From Channallabes apus (lineage: Eukaryota > Chordata > Actinopteri > Siluriformes > Clariidae), in assembly GCA_030522415.1 (NCBI GenBank), contig CM060115.1:8529579-8593578 (forward strand): a stretch of 64,000 nt of DNA. The letters are read 5' to 3'. The translations under genes and the position numbers were made by a program. Positions within the stretch are counted from its first letter, which is position 1; each line of letters begins with the position of its first letter. The notes under the pieces were generated by a model, which did not search any database, was not told where the DNA came from, and saw only the letters and a program-made list of their open reading frames with translations. This document shows positions 20,006-31,350 of this stretch, in pieces.

Positions 20006-22787
20006 TACAGTACCAGAAATCCGGAGTTTTGTGATCTTAAGGCGCGTGGTGGATTGTAGCGTATCAGAAGACTGGTTAGGTATGTGGGAGCTAAACCATT
20101 TAAGGCCTTGTATTTAAGTAATACTATTTTGTAATTTATTCTAAACTGAACAGGTAGCCAGTGCAGGGATGATAATATTGGGGTTATATGATCATATTTT
20201 CTGGATCTAGTGAGAACCCTGGCGGCTGCATTTTGGACTAACTGAAGCTTGTTTATTGAGGATGCAGGACAACCACCTAGCAATGCATTGCAATAGTCCA
20301 GTCTGGAAGTCATGAATGCATGAACTAGCTTTTCTTCATCAGATACAGTACGGATAAGATGCCCCTAAGTTTGGCAATATTTCTAAGATGGAAAAAGGCT
20401 GCTTTTGTGATACAGTATTTGAAATGTGAAGACAAGTTACTGTCTAATATTACGCCCAGGTCTTTTACTGCTGAGCTGGTAGTAACAGTACATCCTTCTA
20501 AGCGCAGGCTGAATTGTGAAAGCTGTTGTGTGCTGGAATTTGGGCCAATAAGTAATATCTCTGTCTTATCTGAATTTAATAAAAGAAAGTTATTGGTCAT
20601 CCAATCTTTTATGTCCCGGACACACGCAGTTAATCTAGACAATTTAGGTATTTCGTCTGGTTTTGTTGAGATATATAATTGGGTATCATCAGCATAACAA
20701 TGGAAACTAATCCCATGTCTTCTAATGATGTTACCCAAGGGAAGCATGTACTGTATATTGAGAACAGCAGAGGTCCTAAAACTGACCCTTGTGGGACCCC
20801 TTATTTCACTGGCATTACACCGGACGGTACTCCATTCAGATCTACAAAATGGTATTGATCAGACAGGTATGATCTAAACCATTTTAATGCCTGTCCCTGA
20901 ATACATATGTGATTTTGTAAGCGATCTATGAGAATATTATGATCTACAGTGTCGAATGCAGCACTAAGATCGAGCAGGACCAGCAATGAGAAGTCATTTG
21001 TAATCTTAACTAGTGCAGTTTCTGTGCTATGATGGGGCCTGAAACCTGACTGAAATTCTTCAAGGATGTTGTTATCCTGCAAGAATGTGCATATTTGAGT
21101 TGATACTACTTTTTCTAGTATTTTTAATATGAACGGAAGGTTTGAAATCGGTCTGCAATTTGTTATTTCATTCACGTCCAAATTAGATTTTTTAATAACT
21201 GCTAACTTGAAAGGTTTAGGGACGTGACCTAGATATAATGAAGAATTAATAATGTTTAGAAGTGGCTCTCCAACAGTAAGCATCACTTCTTTTAAAAATA
21301 TGGTTGGGATTGGGTCTAACAGGCACGTTGTTGATTTAGCCGAGGTGATAAGTTTATACAGCTCTTCCTGTCCTATACTGTACCTGTAAAGCACTGAAAA
21401 TCTAAATGTGAAGCTATAGGCTGAACTGGATCGTGAGATACTATTAGAGGTTGAACCTCCGTTATTTTCTTCCTGATATTATTGATTTTTTCATTAAAGA
21501 AGTCCATAAAGTCTTCACTTCTAAACTGTGATGGGATACTCTCTGCGGGCATCTTAGGTATTGTTAGGCGAGCCACTGTACTAAATAAGAACCTGGGATT
21601 GTTTTGGTTTCTTGCTATCAGTTGGCTAAGATGCTCAGTCCTAGCAGTTTTTAGAGCCTGTCTATAGCTGCACATACTGTCTTTATACGCAATTCGAAAA
21701 AATTCTAATTTAGTTTTCCTCCATTTTCGCTCGAGGTTACGGGTTGCTCTCTTTAGGGCGCGAGTATGACTGTTGTACTGTACCACGGTGAAAGTGTTTT
21801 ATCTCTGACTTTTTTTAATCTGATGGGAGCAACAGTGTCTAATGTACTGGTAAAAACAGTGCCCATGTCACTTCATCTAAATCATCTGCATTTAGGGGTC
21901 TAATAAGAAATTGGGACAGATCGGGCAGATTACTTGTGAATCTGTCTTTAGTAGTGGGATACATATTTCTAACAGATTGATAACGTGGGGGGACACAGCT
22001 AATCTGTTCTACGGGTAGAGTATATATCAGGAGGTGATGATCTGTGATATCATCACTTTGAGGTATGATCTCTATATTAGAGACATCTATACCTTGGGAT
22101 ATAAGAAAATATAGCGTATGATTAAAGCGGTGAGTTGCTCCAATTATATTTTGTTTAACCCCAAAGGAATTTAGTAAATCCATAAATGTGAGTGCTAAAG
22201 CGTCGTTAGCATCATCTACATGAATGTTAAAGTCTCCTACTATCAACACTTTGTCAGAGTTAACCAATAGGTCTGATAGCAGATGTCCAAATTCTTTAAG
22301 AAAATCGACATATGGCCCGGGGGTCTGTACACGGTGGCCAGGGTAAAATATAGCAAGGGTTTATTACGTATTTCATTGAGTGCAACATTAATGATAAGCA
22401 CATCAAATGAATTAAACCTGGGCCTTATTTTCTGAGTAACAGTGAGTACAGTATATCATTGTAGATAGTGGTGACACCACCACCGCGACCAATTAGACGG
22501 GGCTTGTGCTTATAGAAATATCCTGATGGAGTAGACTCATTCAGACCAAAATATTCATTTGGTTTAAGTCAGGTTTCAGTGAGACAGAGTACGTCAAGGC
22601 AATAATCTGAGATCATTTCATTAACAATATGTGCTTTAGGCGCAAGGGATCTAATGTTGAGAAGTCCAAACTTTAGAGGTGGATTTTGACTACTTAATTG
22701 GCCTTTTTCTGGTTTTCTGGTTATCAGATTGTTTCGGGCAAATTTAACAAATTTATTATTTTTTCTCACTATTCGGGGAACAGACAC
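20006..22787 (-). pseudogene. L2 ORF2 (endonuclease-reverse transcriptase), broken
   Basis: A LINE ORF2 that would nick target DNA and reverse transcribe the L2 RNA. Endonuclease: LKFGLLNIRSLAPKA (about 22690) and LIVGDFNIHVDD (about 22245), then DDITDHH near 22060. Reverse transcriptase: [14 protein letters not shown] (motif A, about 20960) and [12 protein letters not shown] (motif C, about 20695). The C-terminal part is near 20320-20010. It is interrupted by several stops and shifts: TGG to TGA after LCLTET, TAT to TAA before GVPQGS (about 20805), and a 5-bp ACTGT insertion at 20749 that shifts the frame. The 8.8-kb element splits its end from the 3' UTR. Confidence 0.93.
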
Positions 22788-22883
22788 AATTTCTATAGGA
22801 CAAGCTATGTGTGTGCATCTATCACTATGGTGAGTTGTGATGTGGCTAATATGTTTGGAATCTACAGTATGACTTACCGCCAG

Positions 22884-23804
22884 TCAGATGGTTCGTAGTG
22901 TCCTGGAGATGTTGTCAGAGAGGACTGCTGCTCCAGCTCTGCTATGGTGCAGGCCATCAGTGTGGAAGAGCCTAGGACTCTCCCAGAAAACATTCCAGTT
23001 ATCAACAAAGGGTAATTTCTGTTGTCGACACCAAGATTGTAAACATTCATTAAAGGCAAATAATATACTGAACTTCTCGATTCCTCGCTGAAATGTGGGA
23101 AGCGGTCCAGATACAAGGAGCCTTGTCATGGGTAATGTGCTGCGGACCTTCTCGACCAGGCTCCTGAAGTCCTTCTTTAGGATCTCCGTCTGCCTCAGCC
23201 TGGTGTCGTTCGTGCCAGCATGAAGGACCACAGCTCCAATGTTCTTCCTCAGGGCAGCAGGCACTTGTGCAGCAACATCAAGAACACGTGCACCAGGTAA
23301 ACAGCAAGTGTACGCCTTACCGTTAGCCATGGTAGCACGTACGTGACAAACGATGGAGTCTCCGATGACCAGCGCATCGTGTGCTGTCTCGCGGAGAGGA
23401 GCGAAGCGGTTTCGGGTCGAGATCTCGAAGACAGGTGGTGGCGGAGGGGGAGAGGTCCTTGCCCGGGGCTTGGCGCGCACCTTCCGCTGCTGCTGTATCC
23501 AGGCTCCGTGGTATCCCGGCGCCGGGGTGAAGGAAACCTGGGCGGGCTGCGTCCTTGGTGCGTTGGACCTGGGCAGAGAAACACGCGGGGTTGAGGTTGT
23601 CGGAGAATTCTCTCGCCAAGAATTTACCTGGGACAGGTGAGCATCGGTCCGCGACGATTCCAGCGTGGCTTTCCGCTGCTGTAGCCAGGCCAGCTTCACC
23701 TGTAGCTCACGGATCAGCTTCTCCACGGCCTCCAGCTCCAAATCCACCGAGTGCAGCTCCATTGTCTCCTCACCTGCACTCAGAGGTAGAATCACAACCG
23801 ACAT
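22884..23804 (-). CDS. L2 ORF1 with SGNH esterase domain
   Basis: An uninterrupted 306-residue frame upstream of ORF2 on the same strand. ORF1 proteins of this L2/CR1 type bind the element RNA; the attached esterase has unclear role in retrotransposition. Residues 20-50 form a likely coiled coil (LELEAVEKLIRELQVKLAWL). Residues 55-135 are Pro/Ser/Arg-rich and disordered-looking. Residues 143-306 are an SGNH hydrolase: GDS with Ser150 (block I), GTND at 197-200 with Asn199 (block III), and DGLHH with Asp283 and His286 (block V). All four catalytic blocks that I can identify are present. The start at 23804 gives MSVVILPLSAGEETM; the ATG at 23760 is an alternative. It is surprising that this frame is intact while ORF2 is ruined. 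Confidence 0.88.
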   Translation of the reverse strand: MSVVILPLSAGEETMELHSVDLELEAVEKLIRELQVKLAWLQQRKATLESSRTDAHLSQVNSWRENSPTTSTPRVSLPRSNAPRTQPAQVSFTPAPGYHGAWIQQQRKVRAKPRARTSPPPPPPVFEISTRNRFAPLRETAHDALVIGDSIVCHVRATMANGKAYTCCLPGARVLDVAAQVPAALRKNIGAVVLHAGTNDTRLRQTEILKKDFRSLVEKVRSTLPMTRLLVSGPLPTFQRGIEKFSILFAFNECLQSWCRQQKLPFVDNWNVFWESPRLFHTDGLHHSRAGAAVLSDNISRTLRTI

Positions 23805-24060
23805 GGTGTCTAAAAACGGAAATAATTGGTGTGAAGAAGCGTAAACAAACTTGTGATAGCCGGGCTAACGGGCTAGCGATGCTAATGCCGGCTAAAAGCG
23901 GTGGGCTGCAAGACAATTCAAACTTAACGATATAACACGCGTTTCGAGTAAATATATTATAAGATAGTATAAAATACTTATCCATTTTATGTACACTCAT
24001 CGTAAGGGGACGAAAAAGTTAAAAAATTGGTCAGTCTGGCGGAGCTCGGAAAAAAGTAGC
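23805..24060 (-). promoter_or_regulatory. L2 5' UTR
   Basis: Sequence upstream of ORF1 with a GC-rich stretch (AGCCGGGCTAACGGGCTAGC, plus view). The true 5' end is not delimited; truncation is possible. Confidence 0.45.
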
Positions 24061-24199
24061 ATCTCAGCGTCCTCGTACAAGGGTTGCCTTCTCCTGTTCT
24101 GAGACATGCCTCAACAAAGTAGCTTAGGAAAGGTGTGTGAAGCCGGTTCAGGTGCTTCAGTTGCTTCTTGGAAAAGCAAATTTTAAGCAAATGTTTGTT

Positions 24200-24452
24200 A
24201 CACCAATTATTGACTTTGTTTCATTAATTACTGTATTTTTTATTAATGTTGATCTACAGCAATTATTTGCACGTGCTAAGGACACTGAAAGAACCGGCGT
24301 CAAAACAAGAAGCGCATGCTTGATACATGATACTTGGTACTCATAAACCAAAACAATGCTCGTTTTTCAAGTCAAAATTTATTAAAAATCTTTGCTTGCC
24401 TTGCGGAACACTCGTAAACCGTGTTACTCGTAATCCCAGGTTTCACTATATG
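24200..24452 (-). repeat. Tigger/pogo-like fragment
   Basis: On the minus strand the end reads GTGAAACCTGGGATTACGAG, then TAACACGGTTTACGAGTGTT, a typical Tigger terminus, followed by TTTTAATAAATTTTGACTTG. No transposase frame remains. Confidence 0.6.
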
Positions 24453-24475
24453 TTTATGTATATATACAGTATTGT

Positions 24476-24860
24476 GCCAAAGTCTTGAGTTATCCCTTAT
24501 TTCTTCAGATTTTGCTTACAAAGAGATAAACTTTTTTACATTGTTTATGTAGTCTTGAGGAATAGTTCTCCAGGCTTCCTAAAATACCTTTTAACTTAAC
24601 TTTTAGGCTCTGTACCTGACCAGATTCAGTAAATGTTCTTTTTTGTTGTTGTTGATTATTAAGCCACACCATGATCTATAAATCATTCAAGCATAAAAAA
24701 AAGTGGTCTCCACTTCTCAATTTCAGGACAATTTTCCAATAAGTGCCACCACAACTATAACTGTTACTGTATCTTTGTCCACAATGCAACACAATTTGAT
24801 GAAGTACATACTGTATGTGTGGTCATCTGTTAAGGGATGCAAGGAATTACATTTTGTGAT
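24476..24860 (+). mobile_element. Tc1-type non-autonomous element, family C
   Basis: Starts at a TA with CAGTATTGTGCCAAAGTCTT. It is nearly identical to 27713-28100 over AGTCTTGAGGAATAGTTCTC, TTTTTTGTTGTTGTTGATTA and GGACAATTTTCCAATAAGTG. No ORF; the right end was not defined. Confidence 0.65.
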
Positions 24861-25013
24861 CAATTCTTTAGAACCCCATGCGGTCGCAAATATCCTTTAT
24901 CGTCTGGAAACATGGATGCTGCTCAGACAGGGTCTATACTGGTTCGGTCATGTGTGCGATCAATGTCAGCCAGTTACAGTACTATATAGATGTCCCTGTT
25001 TCCAATTTGTGCA

Positions 25014-25102
25014 TGGTGTGTGAGTGGTGGCTTGTGCCCTGTGATCACTCATCCAGGATGTCTCCTGCCTTGTCCCTGGTAATAGGTTCCAGGTCTCCGA
25101 AC
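25014..25102 (+). repeat. V-SINE 3' fragment, weak
   Basis: GTGTGTGAGTGG, GTGCCCTGTGAT, then CCAGGATGTCTCCTGCCTTG and AATAGGTTCCAGG follow the V-SINE 3' order with much divergence. Confidence 0.45.
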
Positions 25103-26545
25103 ATACACTAACAATCTATGACATAAGGCTGTGATTCCTCCTTTGCATTTTGACAGCATCATGTGCTTCTGTTTTGATTTATATTTTGATCTGGCTCCAC
25201 CCCTTAGTCCCTGTCACTGTTTATAATCAACCATATTTCCATGATCATTCTGTCCCACACTATAGATTTTGGCAATGTCTCTACAGTATGATGGCCCTCA
25301 CTGTGCATCCAGACCTGCATTACACACAGTTCACAAAATTTTATTTCAGTTATATCAGGATTAAAAAATAATAATAATCTGTGCGTAACCCAAAACCTTA
25401 CAATCAACAGCCCTGGCTTTCAAATCTGTTACCATTCTTATTTCTCTCTTCCGAAACATTTAAACCCAGTGCTTATTTGACCTCTCCTACCGGCTCGAGG
25501 GTATCGCCTAATGTTTTGGCAGCCACCTATTGAATTATGCATTGCGTCTAAGTCAGTGAGAGTCTGGCAGCATCCGATATAAATGTTGTCTCGATAAATC
25601 TGCATTATTTTGACAAGCTTTCAGCTCGGTGGCCCGAATGAATGACAGACTGCTAGGAGGCTGCGGCTAATTCCGAATAATAGTTCGGTGCAGCAATCAT
25701 TTCAATAAATCTTAATTGTCCTTGTACAGTCTTTTTTATTTGTTTTCTGTTGTTAAAAAACAAGCAAACAAAAAAAAACACACAAACACACGACGATGAT
25801 AGTGTAAACCTCTAATTAAATTACTTGTGTGTCGTAAATATTTAAAAGCTCTATCTACTAGGACAAGATTCAATCAGGCTGGCACAGAATAAATGAATTA
25901 CATTCGGGAGGAGATGGGAGCATCCACAAATTAAGAGCTGACATATCGACTACTGCACTGTACATGCAGCGTACTGTATATTAATATAAGTAATTCCCGT
26001 ATAATTTTGAAGAACATGAGCACACAGAAGGAGAAGGAGCGCTTTATACCTACCGTACAGGTTTTAAAGGTCATTTTCAACAGGGTGTCTGAGAGACAGG
26101 TACAGAGAAAAGTGGATTTTCTACCCAAGAACTGTCTAGGAGGAGATGTTTCTGTCATCTATGTCTACTTCTTGGACATTCCATGCTTGTGCTGATATTA
26201 TATTTGTACACAACACGCACCACCGCACTGCCCACCCGAAATATATATCTTGTCTAGTGAAAGAGAGTGACACCACATGCAAGGTTAATTGAATTTCAGG
26301 GTCACTAGTCGAAAGTTGAACAGGTCAAAGAACAGATAGCCACAACAAGAAGTGAGAGCATGGAGAGGAAACAAAAAAAGACTAGGGAAAAGCTAGAGTT
26401 CCAGCTACAGTGTGGTGGTCTTGATTCGGTCACTTGGGTGACTGGGGGAAAAAACATTAAATAAATTACTCAAAGTTTGTAGAATATAGTGATTGTTGAG
26501 GATTTTTTGTCTCTACGTCACATAGCCTGGAAAACACTGCACTAT
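25103..26545. other. No recognisable feature
   Basis: No gene or repeat family recognised; small open frames lack motifs. Confidence 0.45.
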
Positions 26546-26548
26546 ACA

Positions 26549-26606
<58 letters not shown>
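26546..26606. repeat. (TA)n microsatellite
   Basis: Uninterrupted TA run of about 28 units after a TACAGTA. Confidence 0.95.
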
Positions 26607-26607
<1 letters not shown>

Positions 26608-26689
26608 CAATATTGCACTGGTCTTGTTTGAACAAAAATAAACAATATTTTGTTGCTTAAGCTTATGCATTCAGACATTATTCAATGGT

Positions 26690-27560
26690 ATACTAAAAAT
26701 CCATATGAAAAAACTTACTTCTCACTGTTCTCAGGTCAAATATTTATATGCGATTAAAATGCGATTAATTTCGATTAATTAATTACAAAGCCTCTAATTC
26801 AGGGGTGTCAAACTCATATTAGGGTGAGGGCCGGATAAGAGGAAATGTGACCATGTGCGGGCCGAATTAGTTTTTTGTTTTTTAATCATAGTGCATCAAA
26901 TTACAACAAATACACTATATTCTGTAAAACTGCATTTAACAAGTCCTCAGAAACTGTTCATTAACACTCTTATTCCTTTTTTGGGGAAAAAACAATGCCA
27001 AGTAATGGCAAGCAAAATCCTTTCCCTTGAACATGAATATTACTTGTCAGATACCTTTTAGTAATGACATACCGGCTTGCCGTTGACCTCACAGAAGAAA
27101 TACTTCTCTTTCCATTTCTCCTGAAACATCCGACCCTTCCAGATCAATTTTTCTTTTTTTTTTTAAAATCGCGAGTGCTTGCCACACATCTTCAAATAGC
27201 CGAAGAAATTTGATTTAGGCGTCAATTTAGAATGCGCACGCGTATTAGAGGTTTCGGCAGAAGCGCAATAGAAGCGCAGTTAAATGATCAATGATAAATT
27301 AAAAAAATTAATAAAACCAAACACAATATTGCAGCGAATACCAGGACATTTTATTTAATACTACTACTATTAATAATAATGATAATAAAAAAAGATTTGA
27401 TATTTAATATTATCGTTCAAATCATCCTGCGGGGCCGTACTGGAAGCCTTAGTGGGCCGTATTCGGCCCGCGGGCCGTATGTTTGACACCCCTGCTCTAA
27501 TTAATTAGATTTCTTTTTTTATCGAGTCCCGGCCCTTTAACCAAGACAAAGCAATTTCCT
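26690..27560. repeat. Older repeat hit by a hAT MITE
   Basis: Left part ATGCGATTAATTTCGATTAA, ACAAAGCCTCTAATT; right part AATTAGATTTC, ATCGAGTCCCGGCCC. This is a common fish repeat whose two halves flank the element at 26800-27494. Confidence 0.55.
26800..27494. mobile_element. Non-autonomous hAT element
   Basis: Termini CAGGGGTGTCAAACTCATAT and the inverted ATGTTTGACACCCCTG. A perfect 8-bp duplication CTCTAATT lies at 26792-26799 and 27495-27502, as hAT transposases produce. Subterminal GGGCCGG / CCGCGGGCC motifs are present. 695 bp; no transposase frame. Confidence 0.93.
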
Positions 27561-27639
27561 TCTTTAAATCTTTGAATCTGAATCTTTGAATTAATTGCCA
27601 TTTCCATTAATTGCCATTGGTTATATATATTGTTTATGC

Positions 27640-27659
27640 CATTGTTTTATATATATATA

Positions 27660-27712
<53 letters not shown>
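27640..27712. repeat. (TA)n and (CA)n microsatellite
   Basis: TA-rich run followed by about 20 CA units; it replaces the left end of the next element. Confidence 0.9.
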
Positions 27713-27716
<4 letters not shown>

Positions 27717-28112
27717 CTTGAGTTATCCCTTATTTGTTAAGATTTAGCTTACTTTTTTGTATTGTTTATGTAGTCTTGAGGAATAGTTCTCCAGCCTTCC
27801 TAAAAGACTTTAACTTAACTTTTAGGCTCTGTACCTGACTAGATTCAGTAAATGTTCTTTTTTGTTGTTGTTGATTATTGAGCCACACAGTTATCTATAA
27901 ATCATTCAAGCATTAAAAAAAAAAAAACTCACCGTCTGTGGTCTCCACTTCTCAATTTCAGGACAATTTTCCAATAAGTGCCACCACAACTATAACTGTT
28001 ACTGTATCTTTGTCCACAATGCAACAAAATTTGATGAAGTGCATACTGTACAGTATATGTGGTCATTTGTAAAGGGATGCAAGGAATTACATTTTGTGAT
28101 CAATACAGTACT
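27713..28112 (+). repeat. Tc1-type family C, second copy
   Basis: Begins AGTCTTGAGTTATCCCTTAT and follows 24488-24860 closely. It differs at 28044 by a TACTGTACAGTA doublet where the sister has a single TACTGTA (24809). Confidence 0.7.
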
Positions 28113-28965
28113 TTAACCTGTATACAGGGGCGTGGGGGGCCTCTAGCCTATCCCAGGAGACTTATGCCTCTTTTCCACTGCATAGAACGGCACGACACGG
28201 TTCAGTTCAACTCACTTCAGTTCGGCGCAGTTTGGCTCGGTTTGCTCTTCCACTGCAGTGTAGTAACGCTTTAGCGTGGGCGGGATTACTCACGCGCGCG
28301 GCGCCGCTACTGCCGTGACGTCATCGTAAGCGCGCCACAAACACACACACAACAATGGAGCATATCGACGGCATGGTGTTCTTCATTCTCGGCATGTGGA
28401 TGTTTTTAACAGCGAGACGAAGGAGTTTGTTTCAAAAGAGGCCGACGGTTAATACAAAAAGGTGCGTGCGATCCTTCTCTGGCTGTTCTAAATATAGCGG
28501 TTCTGTTGTGTCTCGTGTTGCAAGTTCGGTGACGCAGTAATGACGATTTTCTCCGGCTAATCAGTGACCAGTGTGTTTACACGTCACGTTTTGGTAACGG
28601 TTCGGCGCGCTTGGAACCTCGGCTGAGGTGGTAGTGAAAAAAGGAACAGGTACTATGTACTGTTCCCAGTGGAAAACCCCCCAAAAGTGAGTAGAACTGA
28701 ACCGTGTCGTGTCGTACTATGCAGTGGAAAAGCGCCATTAGGACATGAGGTGGGGTACACCCCGTACGGGGCACTCACACATCACACGCGCACTACAGGC
28801 AGTTTGGGAAAACCAATTGGCCTAATCTGCTTTGGACTGTTGGAGGAAACCGGAGTACACGGAGAAAACCCATCAAGCAAGTACAAACTCCATGGCCACA
28901 GACTGCGTGGCGGGATTCGAACCCGGACCCTGGAGGTGCAAGAGAAGAGTGCTAATCAAAATACC
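28113..28965 (-). repeat. V-SINE split by a Harbinger MITE
   Basis: The 3' part is at 28113-28164 and continues at 28741-28965 through the core to the tRNA-like head (GGATTCGAACCCGGACCCTG). The break is filled by the element at 28165-28737. Confidence 0.8.
28165..28737. mobile_element. PIF/Harbinger-type MITE
   Basis: Inverted ends TGCCTCTTTTCCACTGCATA and TGGCGCTTTTCCACTGCATA, with similarity continuing through CACGACACGGTTCAGTTC. The 3-bp duplication TTA (28162-28164, 28738-28740) fits the TWA sites of PIF/Harbinger. Interior CpG-rich with a 61-codon frame at 28355 (start MEHIDGMVFFILGMW) whose meaning is unclear. 573 bp. Confidence 0.85.
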
Positions 28966-29019
28966 ACGTCGTCACGTATGTGCATTTTGTATATAAATTT
29001 AATACTGTTTACTAACTTC

Positions 29020-29440
29020 ATTAGGAACACCTGTTGAACTGCTTGGTAACACATCTAATCTGCCAATCATGTGTCAGCAACTTAATACATTTAGGCATGT
29101 AAGCATGTTCAAGACGATTTTCTGAAGTTCAATCCCGGCATCAGAAGGGGGATGAAAGGTGATTTAAGTGTCTTTGAACGTGGCATGGTTGTTGGTGCCA
29201 GACTGGCTGGTCTGATTAACTGCTGATCAACTGGGATTTTCATGCACAACAATCTTTAAGGTTTTGCAGAGAATGGTCTAAAAAAAAAAAAAGAAAAATA
29301 TTCAGTTTTCTTGGCGAAAATGCTTGTTGATGCCAGAGATCAGAGGAGAATGGCCAGACTCGTTCGAGCTGATAGAAAGGCAACAGAAACTCAAATAACA
29401 TCAACCAAGGTATGAGCATACGTTAATGTACAGCATGTGA
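29020..29440 (+). pseudogene. Decayed Tc1, family B, plus copy
   Basis: Begins ATTAGGAACACCTGTTGAAC. Transposase remains: a FERGMVVGARLAGLIN-like block (29175-29225) and MARLVRADRKATETQI (29350-29400), the linker typical of this Tc1 family. The frame is shifted between them by an A run at 29281. No catalytic region remains. Confidence 0.7.
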
Positions 29441-30325
29441 AACCTTGAAGCACAGGGTCTACAACAGCAGAAGACCACATCTGGAAGAACGGGAAACCGT
29501 ATGGCATTGACAGCAACTGATAATATTACACGGTTCTGTAAACATGCATAAAAAGATGTATTAAGAAACATCAGCAACAAAAAAGATTTAGTATTCTGTG
29601 ACATTTATAAAGAGCCTGCTGTAAGTAATTTCACAGTTCCATTATCGTTTACTCCTCAGTGGGCAGGTATAACGCTGCCGTAAGTCTCACCACCACCAAG
29701 GTCCTTTACCTTAATTTCTTTCCTAATTTCACCGGCTTCCACCCTGTCAGTGGCCGTCCCCTGATAAACAGCTGGCTCTTTTTATTCAATGCCACCTTCA
29801 ATCATTTGGGTTTATTAACCTGCTAGAAAGGAGCTCATGACGGCAACTGTGCTTAAAGCGCACTATAATAAAAAGTCACACTCTGAGATATTTGCGATTG
29901 GATAGCTCAAAGACTGTTTGTGTGTGCTGCAGGGGTACCTGAGGCAGTCAGATGGAAATGCAGAGGCGTTTTTATATTCATAGACATCATCCAAAAAAAA
30001 AAAAAAAAAAAAAGGATGGATGGATGGAAGGACTGAAGTTGGTAACATGAGCAAATTGGGGGAAAATCACTAGCAGTGTATTTCTGGAGATCTAATTGTT
30101 TCTGTTTTAGCCTGCCATACCCTTGCCATGGTTAATTCCCCAACTGCCGGTACCTGTTTGGGGTAAGTGCTTGATTTTATGTCAAGATTTTTTTCTGCTT
30201 AAAAAGATCTTTATTTAATATAATTAAGAAAATGCAAACAAAGTATACTGTAAACATTTTGACATCAAAGTCAAATGAGTTTTTAGACTTTTTCTCATTT
30301 TGGAAAATTATTATTCTCTGGCACA
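29441..30325. other. No recognisable feature
   Basis: Nothing recognised apart from a 20-bp A run near 29993 with GGAT units after it. Confidence 0.45.
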
Positions 30326-30329
30326 CAAT

Positions 30330-30422
30330 GTACTCCACCTTGTGCCCTAAGCCTCCTGGGATAGGCTCCAGACCCCGCAACCCTGAATACAGGATAAAAC
30401 GGTATAGACGTAAGTGAGTGAA
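30330..30422 (+). repeat. V-SINE 3' fragment
   Basis: Contains TCCTGGGATAGGCTCCAGAC and CCTGAATACAGGATAAAACG, ending in GTGAGTGAAC. Confidence 0.7.
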
Positions 30423-30961
30423 CTTCCATGTTTTTGGACAAGAAATGACATGTCGTTCTGACAGGCCAATCACATTGCTTCTTTCTGTCACTCAATCCCT
30501 ATGAACCGAGCAAAGCAGTGGCTACTGCGAGTGAACTAAATGGGTTTTTGGAGAATGTTGAAGCCATAATAAAATTATTATTATAATAATACTAATTTGA
30601 ATTCGAATATGAATCTACCGATTGGTACAATTGGTAAAACTGGTACAGGAGGAGTTTGATGATGGTGTAAACAGAAGTGTTGGTAGTGTTTATCACTTTT
30701 CTCATGATTTTCATCTTTATAATTAAAAGGTTTTGTGTGTGCAAAAAAATTCTTTTCTTGATCTAATTTGGTGACACTACATGCTGTTTGACTTGAATCT
30801 TGAATTTGACTTGAAATGAATAAATTCCATACGTAAATAGCCACAAAACAACTGCAGGCTGATTTTTCCGATGTGACAAAACTGTGGGTGTGGAGTTATA
30901 CCATTTTGAAAAATCACACTAATATAGCCTAATAAATTTTCACAATGTAAAATATTTTGGC

Positions 30962-31337
30962 GGGCGGCACGGTGGTGTAGTGGTTAGCACTGTCGCCTTG
31001 CACCTCCAGGGTCTGGGTTCGATTCCCCGGCCAGGCTCGATTCCCGTCTCTGTGTGCATGGAGTTTGCATGTTCTCCCCGTGCTTGGTGGGTTTCCTCCG
31101 GGTACTCCGGTTTCCTCCCACAGTCCAAAGATATGCAGGTTAGGCTAACTGGCGTTCCCAAATTGACCGTAGTGTGTGAATTAGTGTGTGAGTATGTGTG
31201 TGTGCCCTGCGATGGATTGGCACCCTGTCCAGGGTGTACCCCGCCTAGTGCCCGAAGTCTCCTGGGATAGGCTCCAGGTCCCCCGCGACCCTGAATAGAG
31301 GATAAAGCGGTATAGAAGATGAATGAATGAATGAATG
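30962..31337 (+). repeat. Full-length V-SINE
   Basis: Best copy in the window. tRNA-like head GGTGGTGTAGTGGTTAGCAC with B box GGTTCGATTCC, complete core, 3' part and (ATGA)n tail. A 13-bp duplication AAAATATTTTGGC lies at 30949-30961 and 31338-31350. The same reading frame is open in other copies, but only because the SINE sequence is conserved. Confidence 0.95.
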
Positions 31338-31350
31338 AAAATATTTTGGC

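Noticed and set aside
30980..31270. 96-codon frame conserved in several places (41472, 57453)
   Set aside because: It is a frame within the V-SINE; similarity reflects the repeat, not a protein.
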